Source: Candidatus Nanopelagicales bacterium
GTDB lineage: Bacteria; Actinomycetota; Actinomycetes; S36-B12; UBA5976
Assembly: GCA_021742025.1 (NCBI GenBank)
Contig: JAIOWT010000042.1
Location: 1-7,613 of the forward strand
Length of the DNA: 7,613 nt
Direction of reading: 5' to 3'
The notes below the pieces were generated by a model. The model did not search any database. It had not been told where the DNA came from and saw only the letters and a program-made list of their open reading frames with translations. The translations under genes were made by a program, and so were the position numbers. This document shows positions 1 to 6,023 of the stretch, piece after piece. Position 1 is the stretch's first letter; each line of letters starts with the position of its first letter.

Positions 1-399
1 GCTTTTATCGGCGACCAAACCGGATTTGTTCTCGGACGACATTACGGCCGGCCTTACTTGGATAAGCGGGATGGCCCGAAGCTAAAGGCTGCAATCGTAA
101 AGTCAGAAAAGTTCTATGCCGAACTTGGCTGGTGGGCAGTTGTAGTTGCGCGATTCATGCCTTGGGCTCGGGTGCTCATTCCGGCAATCGCAGGAATCGC
201 TCGCATGAATTACTACAAGTTTCTAAGCGCTAACTTTGTTGGAGCCATTGCTTGGGGCGTGGGCCTAACTCTTGCTGGGTACTACGCAGCAACAATCCCA
301 GCAGTTAAAACTGGTTCGTATGCAATCGCCACATTCTTTATCGTTGGATCCATCGTTGCTGGAATTCGCAGCTGGATGACTAACAGAAAGACGGCCTAG
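1..399 (+). CDS. DedA-family (SNARE-associated/VTT domain) membrane protein, 3' part only
   Basis: The gene enters from the left edge in frame 1 and ends at TAG 397-399, giving the last 132 residues. Numbered from the window edge, they show the DedA signature: GDQTGFVLGRHYG near residues 4-16, then RFMPWAR (51-57), AGIARM (64-69) and a GAIAW...AGYYA membrane segment (81-95). The F.R..P..R stretch with a downstream AG...M is diagnostic of the family. Two hydrophobic segments follow, with a short basic cytoplasmic tail. DedA proteins are inner-membrane carriers; some recycle undecaprenyl phosphate, the lipid carrier for wall polymers, but the substrate here cannot be read from sequence. The TTG at 58-60 is an internal Leu codon rather than a start, because the motif begins upstream of it. 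The family is usually about 200 residues, so roughly the first third is missing. There is no evident link with the tad operon beyond orientation. Confidence 0.9.
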   Translation, partial: AFIGDQTGFVLGRHYGRPYLDKRDGPKLKAAIVKSEKFYAELGWWAVVVARFMPWARVLIPAIAGIARMNYYKFLSANFVGAIAWGVGLTLAGYYAATIPAVKTGSYAIATFFIVGSIVAGIRSWMTNRKTA

Positions 400-410
400 A
401 CCGTTTCTTT
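387..410 (+). terminator. weak hairpin at the end of the DedA gene
   Basis: ACGG (391-394) pairs with CCGT (401-404) around CCTAGA, and AAAG (387-390) can extend onto TTCTTT (405-410) with a small bulge. The T-rich 3' side resembles a weak intrinsic terminator overlapping the stop codon. The stem is short, so the call is tentative. Confidence 0.2.
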
Positions 411-437
411 GCTAAACACAATAGGGTTCTTTGTTTT

Positions 438-446
438 TGTGGATAA
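438..446 (-). promoter_or_regulatory. DnaA-box-like nonamer (TTATCCACA on the minus strand)
   Basis: The plus strand reads TGTGGATAA, the exact reverse complement of TTATCCACA, the high-affinity DnaA box described in E. coli. It is the outer left arm of the inverted repeat at 438-506. Binding is inferred from sequence identity only. Confidence 0.5.
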
Positions 447-497
447 TTCCTGTCAGCTTGAAATCTCTTGCGCATGAAAGATACGTATCAAGCTGAG

Positions 498-506
498 TTA
501 TCCACA
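498..506 (+). promoter_or_regulatory. DnaA-box-like nonamer TTATCCACA
   Basis: This is a perfect match to the consensus TTATCCACA, facing the opposite way to the site at 438-446. A weaker copy, AAATCCACA (7 of 9), follows at 513-521. Three related nonamers within 84 bp, about 110 bp upstream of the tadA start, suggest a small DnaA-binding cluster that could act in regulation or DnaA titration. Confidence 0.5.
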
Positions 507-552
507 TGTTTCAAATCCACATTCTCTCAACGCCAAAATCAATTTACTCTTC

Positions 553-558
553 TATAAC
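553..558 (+). promoter_or_regulatory. possible -10 element for the tad operon
   Basis: TATAAC matches 5 of 6 bases of the sigma-70 -10 hexamer and lies 64 bp upstream of the tadA ATG. No convincing -35 hexamer lies 16-18 bp upstream. An alternative -35-like TTGAAA at 458-463 lies inside the inverted repeat but lacks a good partner. The operon promoter should lie somewhere in 400-621, as this is the only sizeable gap before tadA. Confidence 0.2.
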
Positions 559-611
559 TCGGCTTAGCCCGGGTAAAAGCAACGACTTGATTCATACCAA
601 GTCCAAGCAAC

Positions 612-618
612 GGGGGAG
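612..618 (+). promoter_or_regulatory. tadA ribosome binding site
   Basis: GGGGGAG lies only three bases before the ATG at 622. It is purine-rich and strong, but closer than the usual 5-9 bases. It still fixes ATG 622 as the start, since no other in-frame start near it has a comparable site. Confidence 0.55.
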
Positions 619-621
619 CTC

Positions 622-1842
622 ATGTCAGGTGCAGTTGGCGACGTTATTCAAGAAGTTCGGACGCGGGTTCGGACTGGGGGGATCAGCCCGCACGAAGAAG
701 TAATCGAGTTACGTCACATGGTTGAAGATATCTTGGCGCAATCAGAGAATGCTGCATCTGATAATGAGTCCCCTCGACTATTGGTCGATCAAATCACCAA
801 CCACATATCTGGGTTTGGACCACTTCAACCTCTTCTGGACGATCCAACTATTGAAGAGATCTGGATAAATGAACCAGGACGTATTTTCGTAGCCCGAAAT
901 GGCAAAAGTGAGCTCACAAGTGTCATTCTCGGTGATGCTGAAGTTCGCGGACTCGTCGAAAGAATGCTGGCATCATCAGGTCGCCGAGTGGATCTTTCTA
1001 ACCCATTTGTTGATGCAACTTTGCCCGATGGCTCTAGATTGCATGTGGCAATTCCAGATATAACTCGAAGGCATTGGTCGGTAAACATCCGAAAATTCAT
1101 CATGACATCAAAGTCGCTGGATGGCTTGGTGCTAGCCAACACGTTAACCGATCAAGCGGCAGCCTTCTTACAGGCTTGTGTTGTTGCTGGCTTAAACATA
1201 GTTGTTTCAGGTGCAACTCAAGCTGGAAAAACAACGTTGATGAATGCGTTGTTGAACAGTGCACCATCAAGTGAGCGCGTAATTACGTGTGAAGAAGTTT
1301 TCGAGTTGCAGCTAACCAGTCCAGACTGGGTCGCACTACAAACTCGGCAGGCAAGTCTGGAAGGAACCGGCGAGATTCCCTTGCGCCGGTTAATTAAAGA
1401 AGCGCTACGAATGAGGCCATCTCGATTAGTTGTTGGAGAAGTTCGCCAAGAGGAGGCATTAGATCTGCTTGTGGCAATGAATGCTGGGATGCCAAGTATG
1501 TGCTCATTGCATGCCAACGGTTCACGTGACGCTATTTCAAAATTATGCCTACTTCCAATGCTGGCTGGCAGCAACGTCTCAGCTGAGTTCGTGGTTCCCA
1601 CCGTCGCATCAGTCGTAGACATATTGGTTCACACTGCCTTACAGCCAGATGGAACCCGCAAAGTTCAACAAATAACTTCTGTGACTGGGCGAATTGAAGG
1701 AAACAGTGTCGAGATTGGAGATATCTTTAAGTTTCAAAATGGAAGTCTAGAGCCGCAAGGAATATTCCCAGGAAAACTTGATCGCTTCCAAGCTCACAAC
1801 ATTGATGTAACAAATTTGATTGGCGTCTCGAAATGGGACTAA
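622..1842 (+). CDS. tadA: TadA/CpaF-type secretion and pilus-assembly ATPase
   Basis: This 406-residue, soluble, cytoplasmic hexameric ATPase of the type II/IV secretion superfamily would power Tad pilus assembly through TadB and TadC. The N-terminal domain (about 1-160) carries FGPLQPLL (65-72) and EEIWINEPGRIFV (78-90), typical of CpaF proteins. The nucleotide-binding domain has Walker A GATQAGKTT (197-205), an Asp-box equivalent CEEVFELQL (223-231), the Walker B-like region RLVVGEVR (268-275, with Glu273) and a His box SLHANG (295-300, His297). The usual Asp-box sequence is EDxxELQL; here it is EE, a conservative change. Length is within the family range. A near-perfect 12-bp tandem duplication at 655-678 encodes VRTR/VRTG near the N-terminus. 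The stop overlaps tadB by 10 bases, indicating one transcript and translational coupling. Related actinobacterial loci often start with a CpaE-like gene; none precedes it here. Confidence 0.95.
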   Translation: MSGAVGDVIQEVRTRVRTGGISPHEEVIELRHMVEDILAQSENAASDNESPRLLVDQITNHISGFGPLQPLLDDPTIEEIWINEPGRIFVARNGKSELTSVILGDAEVRGLVERMLASSGRRVDLSNPFVDATLPDGSRLHVAIPDITRRHWSVNIRKFIMTSKSLDGLVLANTLTDQAAAFLQACVVAGLNIVVSGATQAGKTTLMNALLNSAPSSERVITCEEVFELQLTSPDWVALQTRQASLEGTGEIPLRRLIKEALRMRPSRLVVGEVRQEEALDLLVAMNAGMPSMCSLHANGSRDAISKLCLLPMLAGSNVSAEFVVPTVASVVDILVHTALQPDGTRKVQQITSVTGRIEGNSVEIGDIFKFQNGSLEPQGIFPGKLDRFQAHNIDVTNLIGVSKWD

Positions 1843-2510
1843 TCTTCGGTGCACTTTTAGCAATTGGCGCCATGTTGGTTTGGGGTGCAATGCGCGAACC
1901 AATCAGGCCTAGGGGTTTCAAGCTGAATCTAAACCAAAAGGTGTTTACTAAGCGTGGAGAACTTTCGCCTGACGTCTGGCCAGATGTGGTTGATGATCTA
2001 GCATCAGCGATTCGTGCTGGACTTTCACTGCCGCAAGCAGTAATTGAATTATGCAATTCCGGTCCAGAGCGACTTCGCCCTACTTTTCAACTTTGTCGGG
2101 ACCAGTATCAAGCAACAGGCGACTTCAATGCGGGCCTAGATCTAATCGCGCAAAACTTGGAGAACCCACAAGCAGACAAATTTGTTGCCTCGTTGCAGAT
2201 TGCTCATGAGGTAGGCGGTACAGACCTTGGCGTGCTATTGCGGACACTGTCTGAGGTAATGCGAGAGGAACTTGTGCTCCGTGGTGAAATTGTCGCTCGA
2301 CAAAGTTGGACGATTAATGGAGCAAAGCTTGCGGTAGCAGCGCCATGGGTAACTGCCCTAGTGCTTTCTACTCGAGACACTGCAGCAGATGTGTACTTTT
2401 CGGCCAGCGGGATGCGCATGCTCACGATCTGCGCAGTGGTTTCCATGTTTGCGTATATCGCAATGATGAAGATGGCAGAACTGCCGGTCGAGAAAAGACT
2501 GATGTCATGA
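1833..2510 (+). CDS. tadB: TadB-like inner-membrane platform protein (T2SS F domain)
   Basis: The 225-residue membrane protein begins with a hydrophobic anchor (about 2-20), followed by a basic linker and a cytoplasmic helical T2SSF domain. That domain runs from DVWPDVVDDLASAIRAGLSL (47-66) to EVGGTDLGVLLRTLSEVMRE (126-145). Two membrane segments follow, near 164-180 and 194-212. With TadC it should form the platform on which TadA acts to insert pilin subunits. It is shorter than many TadB proteins, which often approach 300 residues, mainly through a short N-terminal part. The start ATG lies within the last codons of tadA, and the stop shares ATGTCATGA with the tadC start. Assignment as TadB rather than TadC rests on its order after TadA and on the domain pattern. 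Confidence 0.9.
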   Translation: MGLIFGALLAIGAMLVWGAMREPIRPRGFKLNLNQKVFTKRGELSPDVWPDVVDDLASAIRAGLSLPQAVIELCNSGPERLRPTFQLCRDQYQATGDFNAGLDLIAQNLENPQADKFVASLQIAHEVGGTDLGVLLRTLSEVMREELVLRGEIVARQSWTINGAKLAVAAPWVTALVLSTRDTAADVYFSASGMRMLTICAVVSMFAYIAMMKMAELPVEKRLMS

Positions 2511-3394
2511 CTGGAGTATTCATAGGCGCACTGTTTGGACTTGGAATCGTCTTGTGGGTGAATGCGATGCGTCAACCAAGACTTAGTATGGGCGATCAGA
2601 TCTCACCTTTTATTGGAAAAGGCTCAATTCAGTCATTGAGTTTCACACAACAAGCGCTTGCAGCCATCAATACTTTGCTAACGAATAACAGTGGGTCACC
2701 GTGGAGCAATAACACTGAAATTTCAAAATGGCTTCGTCAGGCAGAAAGTGATTACACCTTGGCGGGCTTTCGCCGTAAACAGGTTATTTTTGCTGGCAAC
2801 TTCATGATTGCAGCTCTTTTCTGGATAGGACTTCGATTAAGTGCCAGCAAAGGTTTGTCACCACTTGTTGCAGCTGCATTAGTCGTAGGTGCTTTCATTC
2901 TCGGAGGCTGGTATGCCAAGTGGAGTCTGGCAAGTCAGGCGAAGCGCCGTCGCACAAACATAGAGGAACAACTTCCGGCAGTACTCGATCTATTGGCATT
3001 TGCTGTTTCGGCAGGAGAGCCAGTTCTTTTGGCGCTTCGAAGAATTTCTAAATCCTGCACCGGTCCTCTGGTCTTTGAGTTAAGGAAAGTTGTAAATGAC
3101 GTGAACTCGGGAGATGGCCTGTTAGTTGCCCTAAATCAGATGAGTAATCAGATTGAATCTCAACCACTCACTAGAGCGACGCATTCTCTAGAACTCGCTC
3201 TTGAACGTGGAACCCCTCTGGCGCAAGTGTTACGGGCTCAAGCAGCTGATGCACGAGCACATCAAGTACGCATGCTTTTGGTGTTAGCAGGACACAAGGA
3301 AACCTCAATGATGCTTCCAGTCGTGTTCCTAATCCTGCCAATGATTGTCGCTGTCGCACTTTATCCAGGCATAATCGCGCTGCAAGTTCTATAG
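2507..3394 (+). CDS. tadC: TadC-like inner-membrane platform protein (T2SS F domain)
   Basis: This is the second platform protein, 295 residues. The start is ATG 2507, in a 4-base ATGA overlap with the tadB stop. The frame is open further upstream to 2345, but that part overlaps conserved tadB and lacks membrane logic. Hydrophobic segments lie near 3-20, 93-111 and 118-136. The T2SSF domain begins at EEQLPAVLDLLAFAVSAGEP (153-172) and includes the LALRRI helix. The C-terminus AGHKETSMMLPVVFLILPMI (261-280) closely matches the AG.KE..M..P.VFLILP ending typical of TadC and strongly supports the name. It would pair with TadB in the membrane. After its stop comes the only sizeable gap in the operon, 41 bp. 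Confidence 0.93.
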   Translation: MTGVFIGALFGLGIVLWVNAMRQPRLSMGDQISPFIGKGSIQSLSFTQQALAAINTLLTNNSGSPWSNNTEISKWLRQAESDYTLAGFRRKQVIFAGNFMIAALFWIGLRLSASKGLSPLVAAALVVGAFILGGWYAKWSLASQAKRRRTNIEEQLPAVLDLLAFAVSAGEPVLLALRRISKSCTGPLVFELRKVVNDVNSGDGLLVALNQMSNQIESQPLTRATHSLELALERGTPLAQVLRAQAADARAHQVRMLLVLAGHKETSMMLPVVFLILPMIVAVALYPGIIALQVL

Positions 3395-3400
3395 CGAACC

Positions 3401-3414
3401 TGAGCAATCGCTCA
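3401..3414 (+). other. small hairpin between tadC and the pilin-like gene
   Basis: TGAGC, loop AATC, GCTCA gives a perfect 5-bp stem seven bases after the tadC stop. No T-run follows, so it is not a normal terminator. It could protect or process mRNA for the downstream genes, or be chance. Confidence 0.3.
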
Positions 3415-3422
3415 AACACAGA

Positions 3423-3430
3423 AAAGGAAA
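3423..3430 (+). promoter_or_regulatory. ribosome binding site of the pilin-like gene
   Basis: AAAGGAAA lies five bases before ATG 3436 (AAGGA is 7 bases away). It is the only well-spaced Shine-Dalgarno sequence in an intergenic gap inside the tad operon. That suits a subunit made independently of tadC and possibly in excess. Confidence 0.6.
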
Positions 3431-3435
3431 TACAC

Positions 3436-3654
3436 ATGAAGATAGAAAATGAAATAGCTCCAAAGATATCTGCCCTAATTCAAGTTGCAGCAACTAATGC
3501 GATAGCAAAATCTCGCGAAGACCGCGGTGACGTACCAGGTTGGGTGCTTGTGACCGTTATGACCGCCGGACTTGTTGTGGCAGTTTGGTCTGTAGCTGAC
3601 GGACAACTCAAGTCTGTTTTAACGAGTGCGCTACGAAGTGTCTCGCAACCATAG
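3436..3654 (+). CDS. small single-pass pilin-like protein (candidate Flp-type subunit)
   Basis: The 72-residue protein has a charged N-terminal half (1-30, ending SREDRG), one hydrophobic segment (about 36-53, GWVLVTVMTAGLVVAVWSVA) and a short tail, GQLKSVLTSALRSVSQP. Size, layout and position between tadC and the TadE-like genes match the small pilin-like gene of actinobacterial Tad loci, the slot filled by Rv3656c in Mycobacterium tuberculosis. If cut like a class III prepilin after Gly31, the mature protein would start DVPGW and be about 41 residues. The residue at +5 is then Trp, not the Glu of Flp pilins, so processing and polymerisation by the standard route are uncertain. The motif RGDVPGWVLVT recalls small hypothetical proteins in other actinobacterial tad loci, from memory only. 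Its 3' end overlaps the next gene. Confidence 0.8.
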   Translation: MKIENEIAPKISALIQVAATNAIAKSREDRGDVPGWVLVTVMTAGLVVAVWSVADGQLKSVLTSALRSVSQP

Positions 3655-4033
3655 TGGGTTTGCATCCGACACCGGATCAGGAATTGTCGGATTCGTTTTA
3701 GTTGCCCCATTACTCGTGGCTACCTTTATAGCCATTGGACAGATTGCAATGCTTGTTGCTGACAAAAGTGTTTTGGACTCAGCGGCTGTCATCGGTGCTC
3801 GGACCGCAAGTGCGGCTGATGCGACTAATGCGCAGGGGAGAAATGCAGTACTAAACGTATTGGCTAGTCGAGGTGCTGGGTTTCGACCTGAGTCGATCAA
3901 CATTTCGCAGGTTCAACATCAAGGTTTGACTTATGTTTCGGTTTCGGTAACTCGAGTAATCAAAATTCCATATTTAGGAACCGAAATTCTGATGACTGGA
4001 CAAGCGCGAGCAATTGATGAGGCATCGCTATGA
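3626..4033 (+). CDS. TadE-like pseudopilin, first of three
   Basis: The 135-residue protein has an N-terminal hydrophobic helix (about 19-44) after a short polar leader. Then comes the TadE hallmark of a small-residue stretch, DSAAVIGARTASAADA (51-66), and a beta-rich C-terminal part (about 92-130). TadE-family proteins are minor pilins, cleaved by a prepilin peptidase and placed in or at the base of the pilus. The cleavage region reads TGSGIVGFVLV (16-26), so the usual Glu at +5 is Gly (codon GGA, one base from GAA). The start is uncertain: GTG 3626 gives 135 residues, GTG 3638 gives 131, and neither has a clear Shine-Dalgarno. Either start overlaps the previous gene (29 or 17 bases), suggesting coupled translation. 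The end forms an ATGA overlap with the next gene. Confidence 0.83.
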   Translation: MRYEVSRNHSGFASDTGSGIVGFVLVAPLLVATFIAIGQIAMLVADKSVLDSAAVIGARTASAADATNAQGRNAVLNVLASRGAGFRPESINISQVQHQGLTYVSVSVTRVIKIPYLGTEILMTGQARAIDEASL

Positions 4034-4452
4034 AACGATTTGGATCCGATGCTGGAAATGTAATTGTGGAGTTCATTGGAATTACCGTTGCCTTGCTGGT
4101 CCCGTTATCCATAATTGCAAGTTCGAGCATTTTGGTTGCCAACGCATATCTTGCGGCCGATGTCTCAGCTCGTACCGCCGCCAGAGCTTATGTGGTTTCA
4201 AGCAGCGATCTGAATGCCATTAGGGCTGCAAACTCGGCAGTCGGTTTGGTTTCCCAAGACTTTGATTCTCAAAACTCAAATATATCAGTAAAGATTTCTT
4301 GCACCAAGAAGCCCTGTTTATCTCCTGGAGGATTTGTAACCGTAAGGGTTAGCAACGAAGTAAAACTCAACATACCTAAGGCATTGGGATCCCGAAGCGT
4401 AGTTGTGAGTTCTCAGCACACGGCAGTTGTAGATGAATTGCGAGCGCCATGA
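4030..4452 (+). CDS. TadE-like pseudopilin, second of three, with intact Glu+5 motif
   Basis: The 140-residue protein has a short leader, MKRFGSDAG, then NVIVEFIGITVALLVPL (10-26). Cleavage after Gly9 would put Glu14 at +5, the classic class III prepilin pattern, making it the most canonical prepilin here. The long hydrophobic helix (about 10-37) is followed by the Ala-rich AADVSARTAARAYV (42-55). A beta-rich outer domain contains CTKKPC (91-96), a likely disulfide loop outside the membrane. It would be a minor pilin or pilus-base protein working with its two neighbours. ATGA overlaps at both ends couple it to them. It could equally be called TadF; the families are hard to separate by eye. 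Confidence 0.85.
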   Translation: MKRFGSDAGNVIVEFIGITVALLVPLSIIASSSILVANAYLAADVSARTAARAYVVSSSDLNAIRAANSAVGLVSQDFDSQNSNISVKISCTKKPCLSPGGFVTVRVSNEVKLNIPKALGSRSVVVSSQHTAVVDELRAP

Positions 4453-4892
4453 AATTTAGGAAAGCATTAACTCGAGAAGACGGCTCAATACTGTTGTTTG
4501 GAATCGGACTTTGTATCGCGGGATTAATGATCGCCACAGTTTCAATCAATTTGGCATCGATCTGGGTTACAAGAAATGTTTTGGATGGCATCGCAGATGG
4601 TGCTGCACTTTCGGCGGCACAAGGCATTGATGCTGATTCAATTTATCGAAATGGCTTAGGGAGAAACCTTCGACTTAATGAGAATGTCGCGAGAGCAAGA
4701 GTGAATCAATATGTCGCTACCGCAGATGTTCGATCACAAGTACAGCAATTCTCAGTCAAGTCAGTAGTTGTGTCTGGAAACTCTGTCAAAGTCACTGTGC
4801 AGGCTAAACCAAGAACGGCATTTGGCTACCTATTGCCAATCTCGGCTCCAGTTGTTGTCAGCGCGGCCAAGGCAATTAATAAAGTTAGGTGA
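4449..4892 (+). CDS. TadG/TadE-like membrane-anchored pilus protein, third of three
   Basis: The 147-residue protein has the leader MKFRKALTREDG, then a hydrophobic helix SILLFGIGLCIAGLMIA (13-29). A region ending RNVLDGIADGAALSAAQGID (42-61) has the usual actinobacterial TadG-like sequence, in which an AADAAAL-type motif follows a predicted extracellular turn. The rest is beta-rich, ending PVVVSAAKAINKVR. It corresponds in position and layout to the small TadE-like protein placed last in the mycobacterial Rv3654c-Rv3660c locus. It is far shorter than full TadG proteins with a von Willebrand A domain, and no such domain is present. Residue +5 after Gly12 is Phe, not Glu. ATGA overlap joins it to the gene before, and prfB starts 22 bases after its stop. 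Confidence 0.82.
   Translation: MKFRKALTREDGSILLFGIGLCIAGLMIATVSINLASIWVTRNVLDGIADGAALSAAQGIDADSIYRNGLGRNLRLNENVARARVNQYVATADVRSQVQQFSVKSVVVSGNSVKVTVQAKPRTAFGYLLPISAPVVVSAAKAINKVR
4855..4885 (+). promoter_or_regulatory. possible prfB promoter inside the last tad gene
   Basis: TTGTCA (4855-4860, 5 of 6 to the -35 consensus) is followed by TAAAGT (4880-4885, TAnnnT type) at 19 bases, or by TAATAA (4877-4882) at 16. A housekeeping gene next to a pilus operon would be expected to have its own promoter. A second candidate -10, TAACCT (4901-4906), could give an almost leaderless prfB transcript. Confidence 0.25.
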
Positions 4893-4907
4893 CTTCAAGG
4901 TAACCTT

Positions 4908-4940
4908 ATGAACTATGGCTACCGGAGATTTTGCTGTTGA
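4908..4940 (+). other. mini-ORF overlapping the prfB start
   Basis: ATG 4908 opens a 10-codon frame ([10 protein letters not shown]) ending at TGA 4938-4940, inside prfB. CAAGG (4896-4900) lies 7 bases upstream of this ATG, ideal spacing, but 14 bases from the prfB ATG. The frame is such that a +1 shift enters prfB. Translation of the mini-ORF is unproven and chance is possible. Confidence 0.25.
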
Positions 4941-6021
4941 TTTAGCAGCTATCAACTCCACCCTATCGAGTATTGAAAAAGTGCTCCGAATTGATGAAAT
5001 GCAGGCTCAGGTAGCTGAACTTGAGATCCTCGCCTCCGCGCCCGATCTATGGGATGACCAAGCAAATGCCCAGCGAGTTACCGGCAAGTTATCTGTTTTG
5101 CAGGCGGACATTGTTCGAATTAAGAATCTGCGTTCCCGTGTTGATGATGTTCAGGTTCTTTGGGAAATGGGAGAAGCCGAAAGCGATCAAGGAATCCTTG
5201 AAGAAGCAGGCGCTGAACTTAACGCACTTGAAAAATCTATTGGTGAACTTGAAGTGCGAACTTTGCTTTCGGGAGAGTATGACCACCGCGAAGCTTTAGT
5301 TTCAATCCGTTCTGGAGCTGGTGGCGTCGATGCAGCGGACTGGGCAGAAATGTTGCAACGTATGTATTTGCGTTACTGCGAACGTCACGGCTGGGCGACC
5401 GATGTTTATGAAACTTCATATGCTGAAGAGGCCGGAATCAAATCGACTACTTTTGCGGTGAAGGCGCCGTTCGCATATGGCACTTTGTCAGTAGAACAAG
5501 GTACTCATCGACTAGTTCGAATTTCCCCGTTTGATAACCAAAGTCGTCGCCAAACATCTTTTGCTGAAGTTGAAGTTATTCCAGTTGTTGAACAAACAGA
5601 TTCGGTAGAGATTCCAGATGACGATTTGCGCGTTGATGTGTATCGTTCGTCAGGTCCGGGTGGCCAGGGAGTCAATACAACTGACTCAGCAGTACGTCTA
5701 ACTCACATTCCAACTGGAATTGTTGTCTCATGCCAAAACGAGCGTTCGCAATTGCAAAATAAGGCAACTGCGATGGCTGTTCTGCAAGCAAAAATTTTGG
5801 AACGAACCCGGCAAGAAGAGCAAGCCAAGATCAACGCACTTAAGGGCGATACAAGCGGCTCATGGGGAAATCAAATGCGTTCATATGTATTGCATCCTTA
5901 CCAAATGGTTAAAGACATTAGAACTGAAGTTGAAACTGGAAATACTTCAGCGGTACTTGATGGTGACATCGACCAGTTCGTCGAGGCAGGAATTCGCTGG
6001 CGCCGCGAGCAAGCAAGCTAG
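4915..6021 (+). CDS. prfB: peptide chain release factor 2 (RF2)
   Basis: RF2 recognises UAA and UGA in the ribosomal A site and triggers release of the finished protein. The 368-residue product has an N-terminal helical domain (about 1-110), then the codon-recognition tripeptide SPF (204-206), specific to RF2 as against PxT in RF1. The catalytic GGQ (249-251) sits in [20 protein letters not shown] (245-264). The C-terminal region [20 protein letters not shown] (315-334) is also typical. The frame is continuous, so the programmed +1 frameshift used in many bacteria is absent inside the coding part, as expected for Actinobacteria. The start is forced: TGA at 4909-4911 is in frame just upstream, so ATG 4915 is the first possible start and fits the family length. 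No well-spaced Shine-Dalgarno precedes it. It may be partly co-transcribed with the tad operon. Confidence 0.97.
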   Translation: MATGDFAVDLAAINSTLSSIEKVLRIDEMQAQVAELEILASAPDLWDDQANAQRVTGKLSVLQADIVRIKNLRSRVDDVQVLWEMGEAESDQGILEEAGAELNALEKSIGELEVRTLLSGEYDHREALVSIRSGAGGVDAADWAEMLQRMYLRYCERHGWATDVYETSYAEEAGIKSTTFAVKAPFAYGTLSVEQGTHRLVRISPFDNQSRRQTSFAEVEVIPVVEQTDSVEIPDDDLRVDVYRSSGPGGQGVNTTDSAVRLTHIPTGIVVSCQNERSQLQNKATAMAVLQAKILERTRQEEQAKINALKGDTSGSWGNQMRSYVLHPYQMVKDIRTEVETGNTSAVLDGDIDQFVEAGIRWRREQAS

Positions 6022-6023
6022 CA

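Larger units (their letters stand above)
438..506. repeat. two-part inverted repeat between the DedA gene and tadA
   Basis: The left half is TGTGGATAA (438-446), six bases, then TCAGCTTGA (453-461). The right half is TCAAGCTGA (488-496), one base, then TTATCCACA (498-506). Both 9-mers have exact reverse complements in the same nested order, so the arms match over 18 bases apart from a 5-base length difference in the linker. The spacer also holds a perfect 10-bp palindrome, GATACGTATC (480-489), and TGCGCA (469-474). As RNA it could fold into a long stem, but no T-tract follows, which argues against a terminator. The outer arms being DnaA-box sequences favours a protein-binding DNA element. 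Function is unproven. Confidence 0.75.

Noticed and set aside
58..60. TTG as start of the DedA gene
   Set aside because: The GD...G...GR motif lies upstream in the same frame, so the gene simply enters from outside the window.
438..506. Long hairpin as a rho-independent terminator
   Set aside because: No T-tract follows on either strand; the arms match DnaA boxes instead.
506..703. 65-residue plus-strand frame starting in the DnaA-box repeat
   Set aside because: It overlaps tadA in another frame, has no ribosome binding site and a low-complexity basic end; tadA is clearly the real gene.
1218..1622. 134-residue minus-strand frame within tadA
   Set aside because: It is antisense to the Walker A, Walker B and His-box region of tadA and has no recognisable protein features.
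2345..2506. Upstream extension of tadC
   Set aside because: It lies over the conserved tadB coding region; ATG 2507 in the ATGA overlap gives a normal TadC N-terminus.
4897..4907. AAGGTAACCTT palindrome before prfB
   Set aside because: Only 11 bases and not clearly separable from the overlapping CAAGG ribosome binding site; too little to call an operator.
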